The position numbers were made by a program, and so were the translations under genes. Of a stretch of DNA of 11,904 bases, positions 1-7,699 are shown one piece after another. The first letter of the stretch is position 1. Each line of letters opens with the position of its first letter. A model generated the notes under the pieces. The model was not told the DNA's origin. It saw only the letters and a list, made by a program, of their open reading frames with translations, and made no database searches. Origin of the DNA: Lachnospiraceae bacterium UBA3801 (GTDB lineage: Bacteria > Bacillota > Clostridia > Lachnospirales > Lachnospiraceae); the NCBI GenBank assembly GCA_002368685.1, contig DFEN01000021.1:1-11904 (forward strand). The letters are read 5' to 3'.

Positions 1-391
1 TGAAACGAACTGCCATTCTTGTATCTTCATTAGCACCACAGAATGCATCTACTACGAAAAGCTTCTTGTTTGAAAGCTCCTTCTTAGCAAGATCCTTAAG
101 TACTTCCCATGTGTTCTGCTCCATAGGATGGTTATCATTTGGATAACCCTCTGTTGTCCACCATACAGTGTCCTTTGAGTTCTCATCCATAACGATATAC
201 TTATCCTTAGGTGAACGACCTGTATAAATACCTGTCATAACATTTACAGCACCAAGCTCTGTCTCAACACCCTTGTCATAACCCTCAAGTGAAGGATCCA
301 TCTCAAATTTGTAAAGATCCTCGTATGATGGATTGTGGATAATCTCAGTTGTTCCTGTGATTCCGTACTTAGTTAAATCAACGTTTGCCAT
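1..391 (-). CDS. pckA: Phosphoenolpyruvate carboxykinase (ATP), N-terminal part
   Basis: Interconverts oxaloacetate plus ATP with PEP, CO2 and ADP in the cytosol. In fermenting anaerobes it often runs in the CO2-fixing direction, which is family knowledge and not visible here. The window holds the first 130 codons; the gene continues past the left edge. The translation begins [11 protein letters not shown]. It carries the family signature [11 protein letters not shown] at residues 57-67, whose Arg59 corresponds to the substrate-binding Arg65 of the E. coli enzyme, and ends near [17 protein letters not shown]. The P-loop and metal site lie outside the window. The ATG at 391 is supported by an AAGGAGG ribosome binding site at 400-406. 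A strong promoter and a leader hairpin precede it, so it is probably transcribed alone or as first gene. Confidence 0.95.
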   Translation of the reverse strand, partial: MANVDLTKYGITGTTEIIHNPSYEDLYKFEMDPSLEGYDKGVETELGAVNVMTGIYTGRSPKDKYIVMDENSKDTVWWTTEGYPNDNHPMEQNTWEVLKDLAKKELSNKKLFVVDAFCGANEDTRMAVRF

Positions 392-448
392 TAATCTTTC
401 CTCCTTAGAAATAATATCGGGTTGCCCCTGTTTTTTATTTTAATTTAA

Positions 449-488
449 AGGCGTCGGCATTAGTTAAAAAGCTCTAACGCCAACGCCT
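449..488 (-). promoter_or_regulatory. Leader hairpin at the 5' end of the pckA transcript
   Basis: Two 15-nt arms (449-463 and 474-488) are separated by a 10-nt loop. On the plus strand two pairs are mismatched (c/a and a/c). In minus-strand RNA both become G-U wobbles, so the stem is fully paired only in the pckA direction. The predicted start site near 484 lies inside the outer arm, so pckA mRNA would begin with an 11-bp stem, whereas readthrough RNA from the upstream lipoprotein gene would form the whole stem. Only a weak U-run (UUUAAAUU) follows. It could protect the mRNA 5' end, act as a poor terminator for the upstream gene, or be a DNA operator over the start site. Confidence 0.6.
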
Positions 489-490
489 CT

Positions 491-519
491 AGTATAATTT
501 TATATCTTTGTAAAGTCAA
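491..519 (-). promoter_or_regulatory. Sigma-A promoter of pckA
   Basis: Reading the minus strand, the -35 is TTGACT (514-519) and the -10 is TATACT (491-496), with a 17-bp spacer. Each hexamer has five of six consensus bases. Transcription should begin near 484, giving a leader of about 93 nt before the pckA ATG. Confidence 0.8.
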
Positions 520-557
520 GCGACACTTGAGATAATTTGTCGCAAACATCTAGTGAT

Positions 558-2477
558 TTACTCATTTTCCTCTATATACTTATCTACCTTTTTTCTAAGC
601 ATGCCGAACTGACATGGTCCAGCATCCAAAATGGCCTTATGGAATTCCTTCGCATCAAAATCGCCACCCAGCTCATCCTCAGCATATTCACGAAGCTCTT
701 CTATCTCGTAGTAACCAACGGTATAGCTTAGATAAACACCCGGATCCGCTATTGATGAGTCCATGATTTCCTGTGCGACACTCTCATCTATTCCAACCTT
801 CGCAAGGTATTCTTTCACTTCCTCTAAATCCCAGCCTTCATAGTTAACGCCGAGATCAACTCTTTCCTGCGCAAGGTATCCTATTTCACTATTAAGCTTT
901 TCCAACTGAGCAAAGACTTTCGCATTATCTTCCTTGCCCTCAAAGTCACATTTTAGCCCTACATCATAAGCTGTATAAACAGCCCAGCCTTCAACATAAC
1001 CTTTATTACTTTCAAGGATACGGCCAGGATTTGGATTGGTATTTCTGAAATACCAGAACTGGAACATGTGTCCTGGGCATCCCTCATGAGCAAGAGTATT
1101 GAAGAGTCCATCATGATACTGTGAATTAACCTTAATTACGTTGTGGTCTGGCTCGTCCGCCGGATTCGTTACATAGTATGCAAGTGTAGTCTTCTTAATC
1201 TTAGAGATACTGTCTGACAGAAAATCTATCTCATATGGAATCTTACCTTCAAGCGGATAGTCATCCATATATTTTTCCTGGAACATATCTACCAGCTCGC
1301 CAGGCTCCATATCATTATATACTGAGTAGATTTCATCGCCTTTTTCAGCAAATTCCTCATATGCATCAGGATTAGAGGAATATATGCTGTAGAGCTGCAT
1401 CATCAGATCATCATATCTATCATCTATAACCTCAATCTCTTCTTCTACTGTCTTGGCAGAGCCAGAATACATAGGGAATATATAATCCTCATAGTATTCC
1501 TTACCACCATCAAAGTAGCAGATACCCTTATCATTTGTACTTGTTCCCTTAAGCTCTTCTATAGTCGCCTTGATATCTTCATATACAGGAATAAGTACCT
1601 CTTCAACAGATTTCTTCTGCTGTTCCTTAAAGGTTTCCTTCTCTTCCTCTGTAAGGAAATCCATGCCATCTATCTTCTCTTCAAAATCCGAAATGACAAA
1701 CTCCCCCTTATTGTTAAGAAACTCGTCGCACTGCTCAATTACTTCATCCGCCGAAGAATCCTTCATGAAGTAGCCCTTCTCAGATCGGGTCTTTTCAAAC
1801 TTTAGCATTTCCGCCATTACATCCTTTGTCTGATTCATAAGAGCTAAATAATCCTCGACATCACCCTTATCATCAAATCTATACTCTGTGAATAGAGTAG
1901 GAAGAGACTCCTGCCAACCATTCATAGGTGAAAATGCACCTCTGATATAAACATTGTCATAATAATGAAGACTTATCTCTGCATCGGTTTTAAGACATTC
2001 AAAGGTAAATCTCTCATCCTCTGTAAGCTCTGCATCCTCGAATTCCATCAGCTTGTCATAGAATTCTTCATCTTCCTTCTTCTCTCGCTCTATAGCCGCC
2101 TCGTCCATAACTGCATCGCCCCAGGTTGCTTCAGCAGGCTTAGGAATTCCATAAGAGGATTCATCATATATATAATCATTATATGTAATGGTATCCTCTG
2201 TTACTGTATCTTCAAAGTACTCCATGAGAAATGCTTCGAAATCTTCATTCTCCTCAGAAGCATAATCCACATCATCTTTTTCTTGTGTGTCACTATCTTT
2301 GTCCTTTTTCTGGTCTTTCTTCTTGTCATCCTTTTTCGAGCTGTCACTATGAGTCTCTCCCAGAATAGTCTCATGATAAAATTCATCAAAACTACAGCCT
2401 GACATCGACAGCATCATGGTTGCGGCAAGTACTGCCGCTAAAACCTTTTTTGTTTTTCCCTTAATTCTTTTAATCAT
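558..2477 (-). CDS. DUF885 family secreted lipoprotein, putative zinc peptidase
   Basis: A 639-residue protein. The N-terminus is a lipoprotein signal: a basic stretch, a hydrophobic core and lipobox MSGC with the lipidated Cys at residue 28. A Lys/Asp/Ser-rich linker of about 40 residues follows, so the protein should be anchored outside the membrane. The C-terminal half contains LAHEGCPGHMFQ, with His464, Glu465 and His470. This HExxPGH motif is the signature of the DUF885 family, thought to be gluzincin-like metallopeptidases; the substrate is unknown. The start is taken at ATG 2477 because a GAAGGG site lies 7 nt upstream; an in-frame GTG at 2480 is too close to it. The gene follows ispD by 67 nt with no terminator between, so it may be cotranscribed or use a promoter I cannot identify. 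The family is secure; activity and substrate are not. Confidence 0.88.
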   Translation of the reverse strand: MIKRIKGKTKKVLAAVLAATMMLSMSGCSFDEFYHETILGETHSDSSKKDDKKKDQKKDKDSDTQEKDDVDYASEENEDFEAFLMEYFEDTVTEDTITYNDYIYDESSYGIPKPAEATWGDAVMDEAAIEREKKEDEEFYDKLMEFEDAELTEDERFTFECLKTDAEISLHYYDNVYIRGAFSPMNGWQESLPTLFTEYRFDDKGDVEDYLALMNQTKDVMAEMLKFEKTRSEKGYFMKDSSADEVIEQCDEFLNNKGEFVISDFEEKIDGMDFLTEEEKETFKEQQKKSVEEVLIPVYEDIKATIEELKGTSTNDKGICYFDGGKEYYEDYIFPMYSGSAKTVEEEIEVIDDRYDDLMMQLYSIYSSNPDAYEEFAEKGDEIYSVYNDMEPGELVDMFQEKYMDDYPLEGKIPYEIDFLSDSISKIKKTTLAYYVTNPADEPDHNVIKVNSQYHDGLFNTLAHEGCPGHMFQFWYFRNTNPNPGRILESNKGYVEGWAVYTAYDVGLKCDFEGKEDNAKVFAQLEKLNSEIGYLAQERVDLGVNYEGWDLEEVKEYLAKVGIDESVAQEIMDSSIADPGVYLSYTVGYYEIEELREYAEDELGGDFDAKEFHKAILDAGPCQFGMLRKKVDKYIEENE

Positions 2478-2544
2478 CACTAATCCCTTCTATATATTGT
2501 TTTGTAATGTATTTTCATCTTATTAATAAGTATCTATAAGCTTT

Positions 2545-3225
2545 TTATTTCAGATAGATTTCCGCCAGAACTATATCCTCCGGCGTCGTCACCTTGATAT
2601 TTTCATAGCTTCCTTCAATCATCTTTGAAGGGATATCCAGATATCTTTCAACCACCATGGTATCATCTGTAATATCTGTATCCCCACTTACCCTCAGTCT
2701 CTCATAGGCTTCCTCGAGGGTTTTTCTGTCAAAGGTCTGCGGCGTCTGAATCTGGTAAAGAGTTCTTCTGTCAGGAGTCTCTATTCCATATTCATTTTCA
2801 TCAACAATCTTGATTGTATCCTTTACCGGCATAGCAACTGTACATGCCTTGTATCTTCTGGCTCCAGAAATGGAATCAAGAATCATACGATTTGTAACAC
2901 ATGGTCTGGCTGCATCATGTATCATTATTATCTTATTCCTCTTATCACAGGCTCTCAGTCCCTTGCTGACAGAATTGAAGCGTTCCTTTCCTCCTGCAAC
3001 GATCTTCCTAACCTTGTGGAATCCATATTTATCTACTATTTCATCTCGCACATAATCTATGTCACTTCCTCTGGCAACAAGGATTATCTCATCAACCACG
3101 CTCGCATCGAAAACCTTAAGACTATAGTAGAGAAGCGGTTTTCCATTTATTTCCATATATTGTTTTGCTTTGTCAGAATTCATCCGACTTCCCTTGCCTG
3201 CCGCAAGGATAATAGCACTTACCAT
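2545..3225 (-). CDS. ispD: 2-C-methyl-D-erythritol 4-phosphate cytidylyltransferase
   Basis: Transfers CMP from CTP to methylerythritol phosphate, the third step of the MEP isoprenoid pathway, in the cytosol. The 226 residues match the normal family length. Visible motifs are the CTP-binding loop LAAGKGSRM (residues 7-15) with Lys21 in AKQY, AGGKERFNSV, IHDAARP with Asp104, PVKDTIK, QTPQTF, and NIKVTTPEDI with Lys211. The start is assigned to ATG 3225. A GTG at 3237 is in frame, but it lies inside the AGGTGA ribosome binding site (3234-3239), which is 8 nt from the ATG. The tsaD stop is 1 nt upstream, so the two genes are translationally coupled and ispD is the last tightly packed gene of the tRNA-maturation run. 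No other MEP-pathway gene is present. Confidence 0.95.
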   Translation of the reverse strand: MVSAIILAAGKGSRMNSDKAKQYMEINGKPLLYYSLKVFDASVVDEIILVARGSDIDYVRDEIVDKYGFHKVRKIVAGGKERFNSVSKGLRACDKRNKIIMIHDAARPCVTNRMILDSISGARRYKACTVAMPVKDTIKIVDENEYGIETPDRRTLYQIQTPQTFDRKTLEEAYERLRVSGDTDITDDTMVVERYLDIPSKMIEGSYENIKVTTPEDIVLAEIYLK

Positions 3226-3226
3226 A

Positions 3227-4300
3227 TTAACGTTCACCTATTTTTAGATTTGGAATCGCATTTAGATAGAGGTCTGCTCGTCTACCGGAAGCAAACTCAT
3301 GGTATCCTGCAGCCGCGATCATTGCTCCATTATCTGTACAATATATAAGTTCTGGACAGTGGAACCTAAGTCCTTTAGCCTCTGCCCTTTCTTTCATGGT
3401 TGTTCTAAGCAGTGAATTTGCCGCAACACCTCCTGCCAAGGCAACTGTTTTCATTCCATAGTCCAGTGCCGCCTGAATGGTGTGATCTGCCAGCACATCA
3501 ATTACTGCCTGCTGGAAGGAAGCAGCTACGTCTGCCTTATTTACTTCAATTCCCTTCATCTCAGCACCATTTAGATAATTTAGAACTGCTGACTTAATGC
3601 CACTAAAGGAGAAATCATATTTTGAATCACCAACGCTTGCTCTAGGAAAATCTATCGCCGATGGGTCTCCCTCACGCGCCAGCTTATCTACCTTAGGTCC
3701 ACCGGGATAGCCAAGCCCAATGGCGCGGGCCACCTTATCAAAGGCTTCTCCCGCCGCATCGTCATGTGTGCGGCCAATTATTGTATATTTGGTATAGTCA
3801 TCAACTCTAACTATATGAGAATGACCACCGGATGCCACCAGACACATATAAGGAGGAGTTATTTCATTTATCAGATCAGAGTCCTTATCCTGAGATTCAT
3901 CATTCCGCAAATCACCCGTATCCACCAGGTAATTTGCGCATATATGTCCTTCTATATGGTTCACCCCAACAAGAGGAATATTCTTTGCATATGCAAGAGC
4001 CTTAGCTGTGCTTACTCCTATTAGAAGCGGTCCAACCAGTCCCGGTCCGTAGGTTACAGCTATTGCACTAATCTCGTCCCAGGTTACCTTGGCATCCTCT
4101 ACTGCTTTTTTTATCACCTGATTTATTTTCAGCACGTGTTCTCTTGACGCAATCTCCGGAACAACTCCACCATAAAGTGTATGCGTCGGAATCTGCGTAT
4201 ATATTACATTTGATATAACCTCTCTGCCGTCGGCCACAACCGCTGCCGCCGTCTCATCACAGGAGGTCTCGATTCCTAGTATGTATTTTCTATCGCTCAT
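3227..4300 (-). CDS. tsaD: tRNA N6-adenosine threonylcarbamoyltransferase
   Basis: Catalytic subunit of t6A synthesis: it transfers the threonylcarbamoyl group from TC-AMP to A37 of ANN-decoding tRNAs, working with TsaB and TsaE. The 357-residue protein has the Kae1/TsaD features: an N-terminal [11 protein letters not shown] loop, NHIEGH with metal ligands His115 and His119, [17 protein letters not shown], and CTDNGAM with Asp323 as the third ligand. Upstream in-frame codons would add up to 25 residues (from 4375), but these overlap the end of rnz and look nothing like TsaD. Two adjacent ATGs, 4303 and 4300, follow an AGGA site; 4300 has the better 7-nt spacing. It lies about 20 nt behind rnz and 1 nt before ispD, in the same operon as its partners tsaB and tsaE. 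Confidence 0.96.
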   Translation of the reverse strand: MSDRKYILGIETSCDETAAAVVADGREVISNVIYTQIPTHTLYGGVVPEIASREHVLKINQVIKKAVEDAKVTWDEISAIAVTYGPGLVGPLLIGVSTAKALAYAKNIPLVGVNHIEGHICANYLVDTGDLRNDESQDKDSDLINEITPPYMCLVASGGHSHIVRVDDYTKYTIIGRTHDDAAGEAFDKVARAIGLGYPGGPKVDKLAREGDPSAIDFPRASVGDSKYDFSFSGIKSAVLNYLNGAEMKGIEVNKADVAASFQQAVIDVLADHTIQAALDYGMKTVALAGGVAANSLLRTTMKERAEAKGLRFHCPELIYCTDNGAMIAAAGYHEFASGRRADLYLNAIPNLKIGER

Positions 4301-4322
4301 CATATTATCCTGTCTTTTGGAA

Positions 4323-5243
4323 CTAATCCACAAATTTAAGTTCTTTAGTACGTCTATCCTTGCTGATAACAGCACGGGAGAATATTTCTTTTATAGACTC
4401 CGAATACTGTTCCGGCTTTATCACAGAAGGGGAGTAATGTGTCAGCCACATTTCCTTTGGCTGTGCCTGTTTCGCTATCTCCGCGGCCTCCTGCATAGTC
4501 ATATGCTTCTTATCCTTAGCTTTCTTTATCGACTCTTCTTCGCCGTCTCCATACATTCCCTCACAGATGAAGATATCCGCTCCAGCAGCTTCTTCTACAA
4601 TTTTTTCCGTTGGCCGGGTATCTGTAGTATATGTAATCTTAAGACCTTTACGTGCAGGCCCCATTACCATATCGCTGGTAAATGTCGAACCTTCATATTC
4701 TACAGTCTCTCCACTTTGAAGCTTACCCCAGAGCTGTACCGGAAGACCCAGACTCTTCGCTGCATCTGCATCAAACTTGCCTGCTCTATCCAGCTCGAAG
4801 CTGTAACCATAGCAAAGCATATTATGATTAACCTTGAAAGCCTTGACTCTGAGCCCGATTAGTTCAAGAACTTCTTCGTCCTTATTAACATCAAGCTCTA
4901 TACATTTCACCTCAAACGGAAGTCTGGGAGCTATAACAAGAAGCGAACGAACTACATGTTCTATCCCCTTCGGACCAACTATTGTAACAGGTTCCTTCCT
5001 ATCTGCATTTCCCATGGCAAGGAGCATTCCCGGAAGCCCACTTATGTGATCCGCGTGGAAATGAGTAATCAGAATTACGTCTATAGGGTTGAAGCTCCAG
5101 CCCCTGCGGCGCACAGAAATTTGAGTAGCCTCGCCACAATCGACCAGAAGGCTACTCCCATTATATCTTAACATTAATGAAGTAAGTGCTCTGTATGGAA
5201 GAGGCATCATACCGCCGGTTCCAAGCAAACAAACATCTATCAT
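4323..5243 (-). CDS. rnz: Ribonuclease Z (tRNA 3' endonuclease)
   Basis: A metallo-beta-lactamase-fold endonuclease that cuts pre-tRNA 3' of the discriminator base, in precursors lacking encoded CCA. The 306 residues are the normal short (RNase Z-S) length. The zinc motif is HFHADH (His61, His63, Asp65, His66) followed by ISGLPG. The remaining expected ligands are visible as His140, Asp208 and His269, and His247 is in KKHMT. The exosite arm region (residues 157-180) is present, but its tip reads [10 protein letters not shown], shorter than the usual PPG-type tip. The start is fixed by the ATGA overlap with rimI, with AAGGA upstream. Its position between rimI and tsaD joins tRNA trailer processing with t6A37 modification in one transcript. 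A related beta-lactamase-fold nuclease is possible but less likely. Confidence 0.93.
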   Translation of the reverse strand: MIDVCLLGTGGMMPLPYRALTSLMLRYNGSSLLVDCGEATQISVRRRGWSFNPIDVILITHFHADHISGLPGMLLAMGNADRKEPVTIVGPKGIEHVVRSLLVIAPRLPFEVKCIELDVNKDEEVLELIGLRVKAFKVNHNMLCYGYSFELDRAGKFDADAAKSLGLPVQLWGKLQSGETVEYEGSTFTSDMVMGPARKGLKITYTTDTRPTEKIVEEAAGADIFICEGMYGDGEEESIKKAKDKKHMTMQEAAEIAKQAQPKEMWLTHYSPSVIKPEQYSESIKEIFSRAVISKDRRTKELKFVD

Positions 5244-5659
5244 TTATCCATTCCTTTTATTAATATAAGAGCATCGTCGTCCGGATTATGATAATAATTA
5301 TCTCTGACAAAGATCTCTTCGAATCCATATTTTTTATAGAGGGCAACGGCAGGAAGGTTATGTGCCCTAACCTCAAGACTTATCCTGTCAGTTCCTGCGT
5401 CCACAAGCTCAGATATCATATCCTTCATAAGCTTATTTCCGATACCCATTCTGCGGTATCTCTTATCAACCGCTATCCTAAGCAGCTCTGCATCCCCCTG
5501 AATATCTGCATATATTATATATCCGACCACTCTTCCATCCATTTCTTCTACAAGAAGGTGGTTATAATCATATTCAAATGTACTCCCCAGACTTTCCTCA
5601 CTCCATGCGTCAGAAAAATTCTCCGCTTCAAGTCTGGCTATTTCCCTCATAATATTCAT
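5240..5659 (-). CDS. rimI: Ribosomal protein S18-alanine N-acetyltransferase (GNAT)
   Basis: GNAT-fold enzyme that transfers acetyl from acetyl-CoA to protein N-termini; the classical substrate is ribosomal protein S18. The 139 residues include the acetyl-CoA loop RRMGIGNKLM (69-78), LEVRAHN with the likely catalytic Glu96, ALYKKYGF, and RDNYY (119-123). The N-terminus begins MNIMREIARLEAENFSDAWS and lacks roughly ten residues of the usual first strand. An in-frame TGA lies two codons upstream of the ATG, so no longer start exists in this reading. The gene lies 26 nt after tsaB and overlaps rnz by 4 bp. The order tsaE-tsaB-rimI-tsaD is the common Firmicutes arrangement, here interrupted by rnz. 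Confidence 0.9.
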   Translation of the reverse strand: MNIMREIARLEAENFSDAWSEESLGSTFEYDYNHLLVEEMDGRVVGYIIYADIQGDAELLRIAVDKRYRRMGIGNKLMKDMISELVDAGTDRISLEVRAHNLPAVALYKKYGFEEIFVRDNYYHNPDDDALILIKGMDK

Positions 5660-5685
5660 AACTCTTCACACTAACTAATTGCGAA

Positions 5686-6411
5686 TTACTTTGACTCCCT
5701 GACACGTTCCGCCTGAGATTTCCTTAGATACTCTGGCGCGAAATCATCCGCATTTATATACTTACCTTCCTTATAAAGAAGTCCCCCATACGAAGCTATT
5801 GAAGCACCTCGCTGCCTATTCATCATTGCAGGCGCCATCTGGCAAGGTATATCTATTTCTTTCCATATAACGTCCTGATATATAGCTACGCCATCCCCCA
5901 GGAAGGTTACTCCCTCAGCAGGTCCACCCTCTGAAGCCTCTCGCTGTTTCGAATAACTATTGATATATTCTATAAGCTCGTGAATATCCATTGGCTGCTG
6001 CTCAAGAATCACTTCCACATTTCCCTTTACTCGGTAAAGCCCTGTATAAACCTGATTTCGGCGTGCATCTATAATAGGGCAGATCAGCCCCTCAGCACCC
6101 CACATATTATAGGCGAGTCCCTCGCAGGTTTTGATCGGAATAACCGGCTTATCCACCGCCATCGCAAGTCCCTTCGCAGTTGCGGCACCTATTCTAAGAC
6201 CAGTAAAGGAACCCGGACCCGCAGCTATAGCAATCGCATCCAGTTCCTCAAGCTTCGTCTCAGAGGTTTTAACTATCTCGTCAATCATAGGAAGAAGTGT
6301 TTCTGAATGAGTCTTCTTATGGTTCATCGTATATTCAGCTATTATCACATCGTCCTGAAGGATTGCTACGGAGGCAACCATTCCTGAACTGTCTATTCCA
6401 AGTATCTTCAT
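5686..6411 (-). CDS. tsaB: t6A synthesis protein TsaB
   Basis: Non-catalytic ASKHA-fold paralogue of TsaD that forms the TsaB-TsaD heterodimer needed for tRNA t6A37 formation. In the 241-residue protein I see the N-terminal ILGIDSSG loop, HSETLLPMID, AAGPGSFTGLRIG (63-75) and PIIDARRNQVYTGLY. These are typical TsaB segments, and the HIEGH metal motif of TsaD is absent as expected. The C-terminal region (ADDFAPEYLRKSQAER) is also family-typical. The ATG at 6411 has AGGA 7 nt upstream, placed across the tsaE stop, giving a 9-nt gap and probable coupling. It is directly followed by rimI. Confidence 0.96.
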   Translation of the reverse strand: MKILGIDSSGMVASVAILQDDVIIAEYTMNHKKTHSETLLPMIDEIVKTSETKLEELDAIAIAAGPGSFTGLRIGAATAKGLAMAVDKPVIPIKTCEGLAYNMWGAEGLICPIIDARRNQVYTGLYRVKGNVEVILEQQPMDIHELIEYINSYSKQREASEGGPAEGVTFLGDGVAIYQDVIWKEIDIPCQMAPAMMNRQRGASIASYGGLLYKEGKYINADDFAPEYLRKSQAERVRESK

Positions 6412-6420
6412 ATGAGCTTC

Positions 6421-6888
6421 CTAATCCTGATGATTACTTATAGTAATAAGTCTGTAATCAAATCCTTTTTCCAGATTTTTCTCTATCTTGATCCATGTAG
6501 CGTCTTCGGGAATTATTTCTTCGATAAGCTCCGCCCACTCAATCAGTGCCACTCCATCTCCACCAGCATATTCATAGAATCCGGTTTCTTCCATTTCATC
6601 TATATCCCCCACTCGATATACATCGAAGTGATATAGCGGGAGTCTTCCCTCTGTATATTCCTGAACAATAGTAAATGTAGGACTGGACATAGGTTCTGTT
6701 ACGCCAACTCCTGTACCAAAGCCCTGAGCAAAAACAGTTTTTCCTACACCGAGATCACCGCTTAGGCAATAAACCTTTCCAGGCATTGCCTCCTCGCCCA
6801 TTTTACGGGCTATATTAAATGTGTCCTCTCTGCTGAAGCTTTCCAGCTTGTTTTCTTGTCCTTTACTTGTTACGTCCATTTTCTCCAT
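6421..6888 (-). CDS. tsaE: t6A synthesis ATPase TsaE
   Basis: P-loop ATPase that binds the TsaB-TsaD complex and is needed for multiple rounds of t6A synthesis. The 155 residues carry Walker A GDLGVGKT (44-51), SSPTFTIVQEY, HFDVYR (Asp89) and LIEWAE (Glu117, Trp118), all standard TsaE motifs. The first 15 residues before the conserved core are variable. ATG 6888 is used; an alternative ATG three codons in is possible, and neither has a strong ribosome binding site (a GGA about 9 nt ahead of the first). It lies 21 nt after the 72-residue hypothetical gene, and tsaB follows 9 nt later. Confidence 0.95.
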   Translation of the reverse strand: MEKMDVTSKGQENKLESFSREDTFNIARKMGEEAMPGKVYCLSGDLGVGKTVFAQGFGTGVGVTEPMSSPTFTIVQEYTEGRLPLYHFDVYRVGDIDEMEETGFYEYAGGDGVALIEWAELIEEIIPEDATWIKIEKNLEKGFDYRLITISNHQD

Positions 6889-6909
6889 GCTCTTTTTCCA
6901 CAGTACACA

Positions 6910-7128
6910 TCAAACTATTTTCTTTAGATCAGCAACCTGAACATTACAGTTATCGCAAAACTCCATCAAATCCTGAGATCCCTTTATCAGCATATAATCA
7001 TGAAACTTTCCTGTATCAATGTCAATGAAGCCTGCCACCTTCTCGCCTGTACATATACTAGTCTTAAGTGCAGGCTTCTGTTTCTCTGAGTCATATTCTA
7101 TTTTTTTCTTTTTACGAAATATACTCAT
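6910..7128 (-). CDS. Conserved hypothetical protein, 72 residues
   Basis: A small basic-to-neutral protein with no signal peptide or membrane segment, presumably cytosolic. It starts with a lysine-rich tail (MSIFRKKKKIEYDSEKQKP). The core contains SICTGEKVAGFID, then a predicted strand-rich part DYMLIKGSQDLMEFC and a CDNC pair (CxxC, residues 58-61). I have an impression of similar small proteins in other Lachnospiraceae, but cannot name a characterised family. It is probably real: it fills the space between two operon genes with gaps of 17 and 21 nt and has protein-like composition. Its ribosome binding site is weak (TGG about 6 nt upstream), so translation may depend on coupling with the dCMP deaminase. 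Cys26 and the CxxC pair could bind a metal, which is speculation. Confidence 0.8.
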   Translation of the reverse strand: MSIFRKKKKIEYDSEKQKPALKTSICTGEKVAGFIDIDTGKFHDYMLIKGSQDLMEFCDNCNVQVADLKKIV

Positions 7129-7145
7129 AATCCAGCCATCTATAT

Positions 7146-7646
7146 TTAAATATTCAGCTTTATCTCTCTACCTGCCGGCTCATACTGACGGTACTTAACA
7201 CCTGTCATATCAAACATTTTCTTTGAAGCTATAGTGCTCTCAGTATTCGCATATTTATCTGAGAGATAAATGATCTCTGATATTCCACTCTGAATAATCG
7301 CCTTAGCACACTCGTTACAAGGGAATAGTGTAACATATACCTTCGCCCCCTTGAGATTACGAGTACCACGATAATTAAGAATCGCATTCAGCTCTGCATG
7401 ACATACAAAGATATATTTGCTATCCAGCGGAGAACCATCTCTTCCCCATGGCATATCGTCATCATCGCAGCCCTGTGGCATACCATTATATCCCACCGAA
7501 AGGATACGGTTATCCTCGCCTACTATACAGGCTCCCACCTGAGTACTAGGGTCCTTACTTCTCTCTGCCGACAGAAGTGCTATCCCCATAAAATACTGAT
7601 CCCAGTTGATATAGTCTGCTCTCTTGTAATCAATTTGCTTAGCCAT
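7146..7646 (-). CDS. Deoxycytidylate (dCMP) deaminase family protein
   Basis: Zinc-dependent deaminase that would convert dCMP to dUMP, the precursor for thymidylate. The 166-residue protein has the cytidine-deaminase-fold motifs CHAE (His83, catalytic Glu85) and PCNEC (Cys110, Cys113), giving the complete zinc site. The segments SKDPSTQVGACIV, GYNGMP and FVCHAELNAI, with LFPCNECAKAIIQSG and SDKY, are closer in my memory to the animal-type and ComEB-like dCMP deaminases than to the tRNA deaminase TadA. An unusually G-rich ribosome binding site (AGGGGGG) lies 4 nt before ATG 7646. It begins the tightly packed run that leads into the t6A genes, 53 nt after the surface-protein gene. No promoter could be assigned with confidence. 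Confidence 0.92.
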   Translation of the reverse strand: MAKQIDYKRADYINWDQYFMGIALLSAERSKDPSTQVGACIVGEDNRILSVGYNGMPQGCDDDDMPWGRDGSPLDSKYIFVCHAELNAILNYRGTRNLKGAKVYVTLFPCNECAKAIIQSGISEIIYLSDKYANTESTIASKKMFDMTGVKYRQYEPAGREIKLNI

Positions 7647-7699
7647 AAACCCCCCTAAAACCTTTTTTTCTCTTATTTGTATCTATTAATTTCTGCCTT

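Noticed and set aside
516..543. Two overlapping small inverted repeats (GCGACA/TGTCGC and TCAAG/CTTGA) after the lipoprotein gene
   Set aside because: The stems are only 5-6 bp and no proper U-run follows. They could form a weak terminator or competing hairpins, but the support is too thin to annotate.
1965..2402. Plus-strand reading frame of 145 codons opposite the DUF885 lipoprotein
   Set aside because: It lies wholly antisense to a clear gene, encodes a Phe/Ile/Leu/Cys-rich string typical of the complement of acidic and Lys-rich codons, and has no ribosome binding site.
2519..2530. Perfect palindrome CTTATTAATAAG between ispD and the lipoprotein gene
   Set aside because: It is a 12-bp palindrome with only two G/C bases in AT-rich DNA, no convincing promoter is placed around it, and I recognise no regulator for it.
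4301..4375. A 25-residue N-terminal extension of TsaD
   Set aside because: It overlaps the rnz end, has no ribosome binding site, and lacks similarity to TsaD, which normally starts just before the [11 protein letters not shown] motif.
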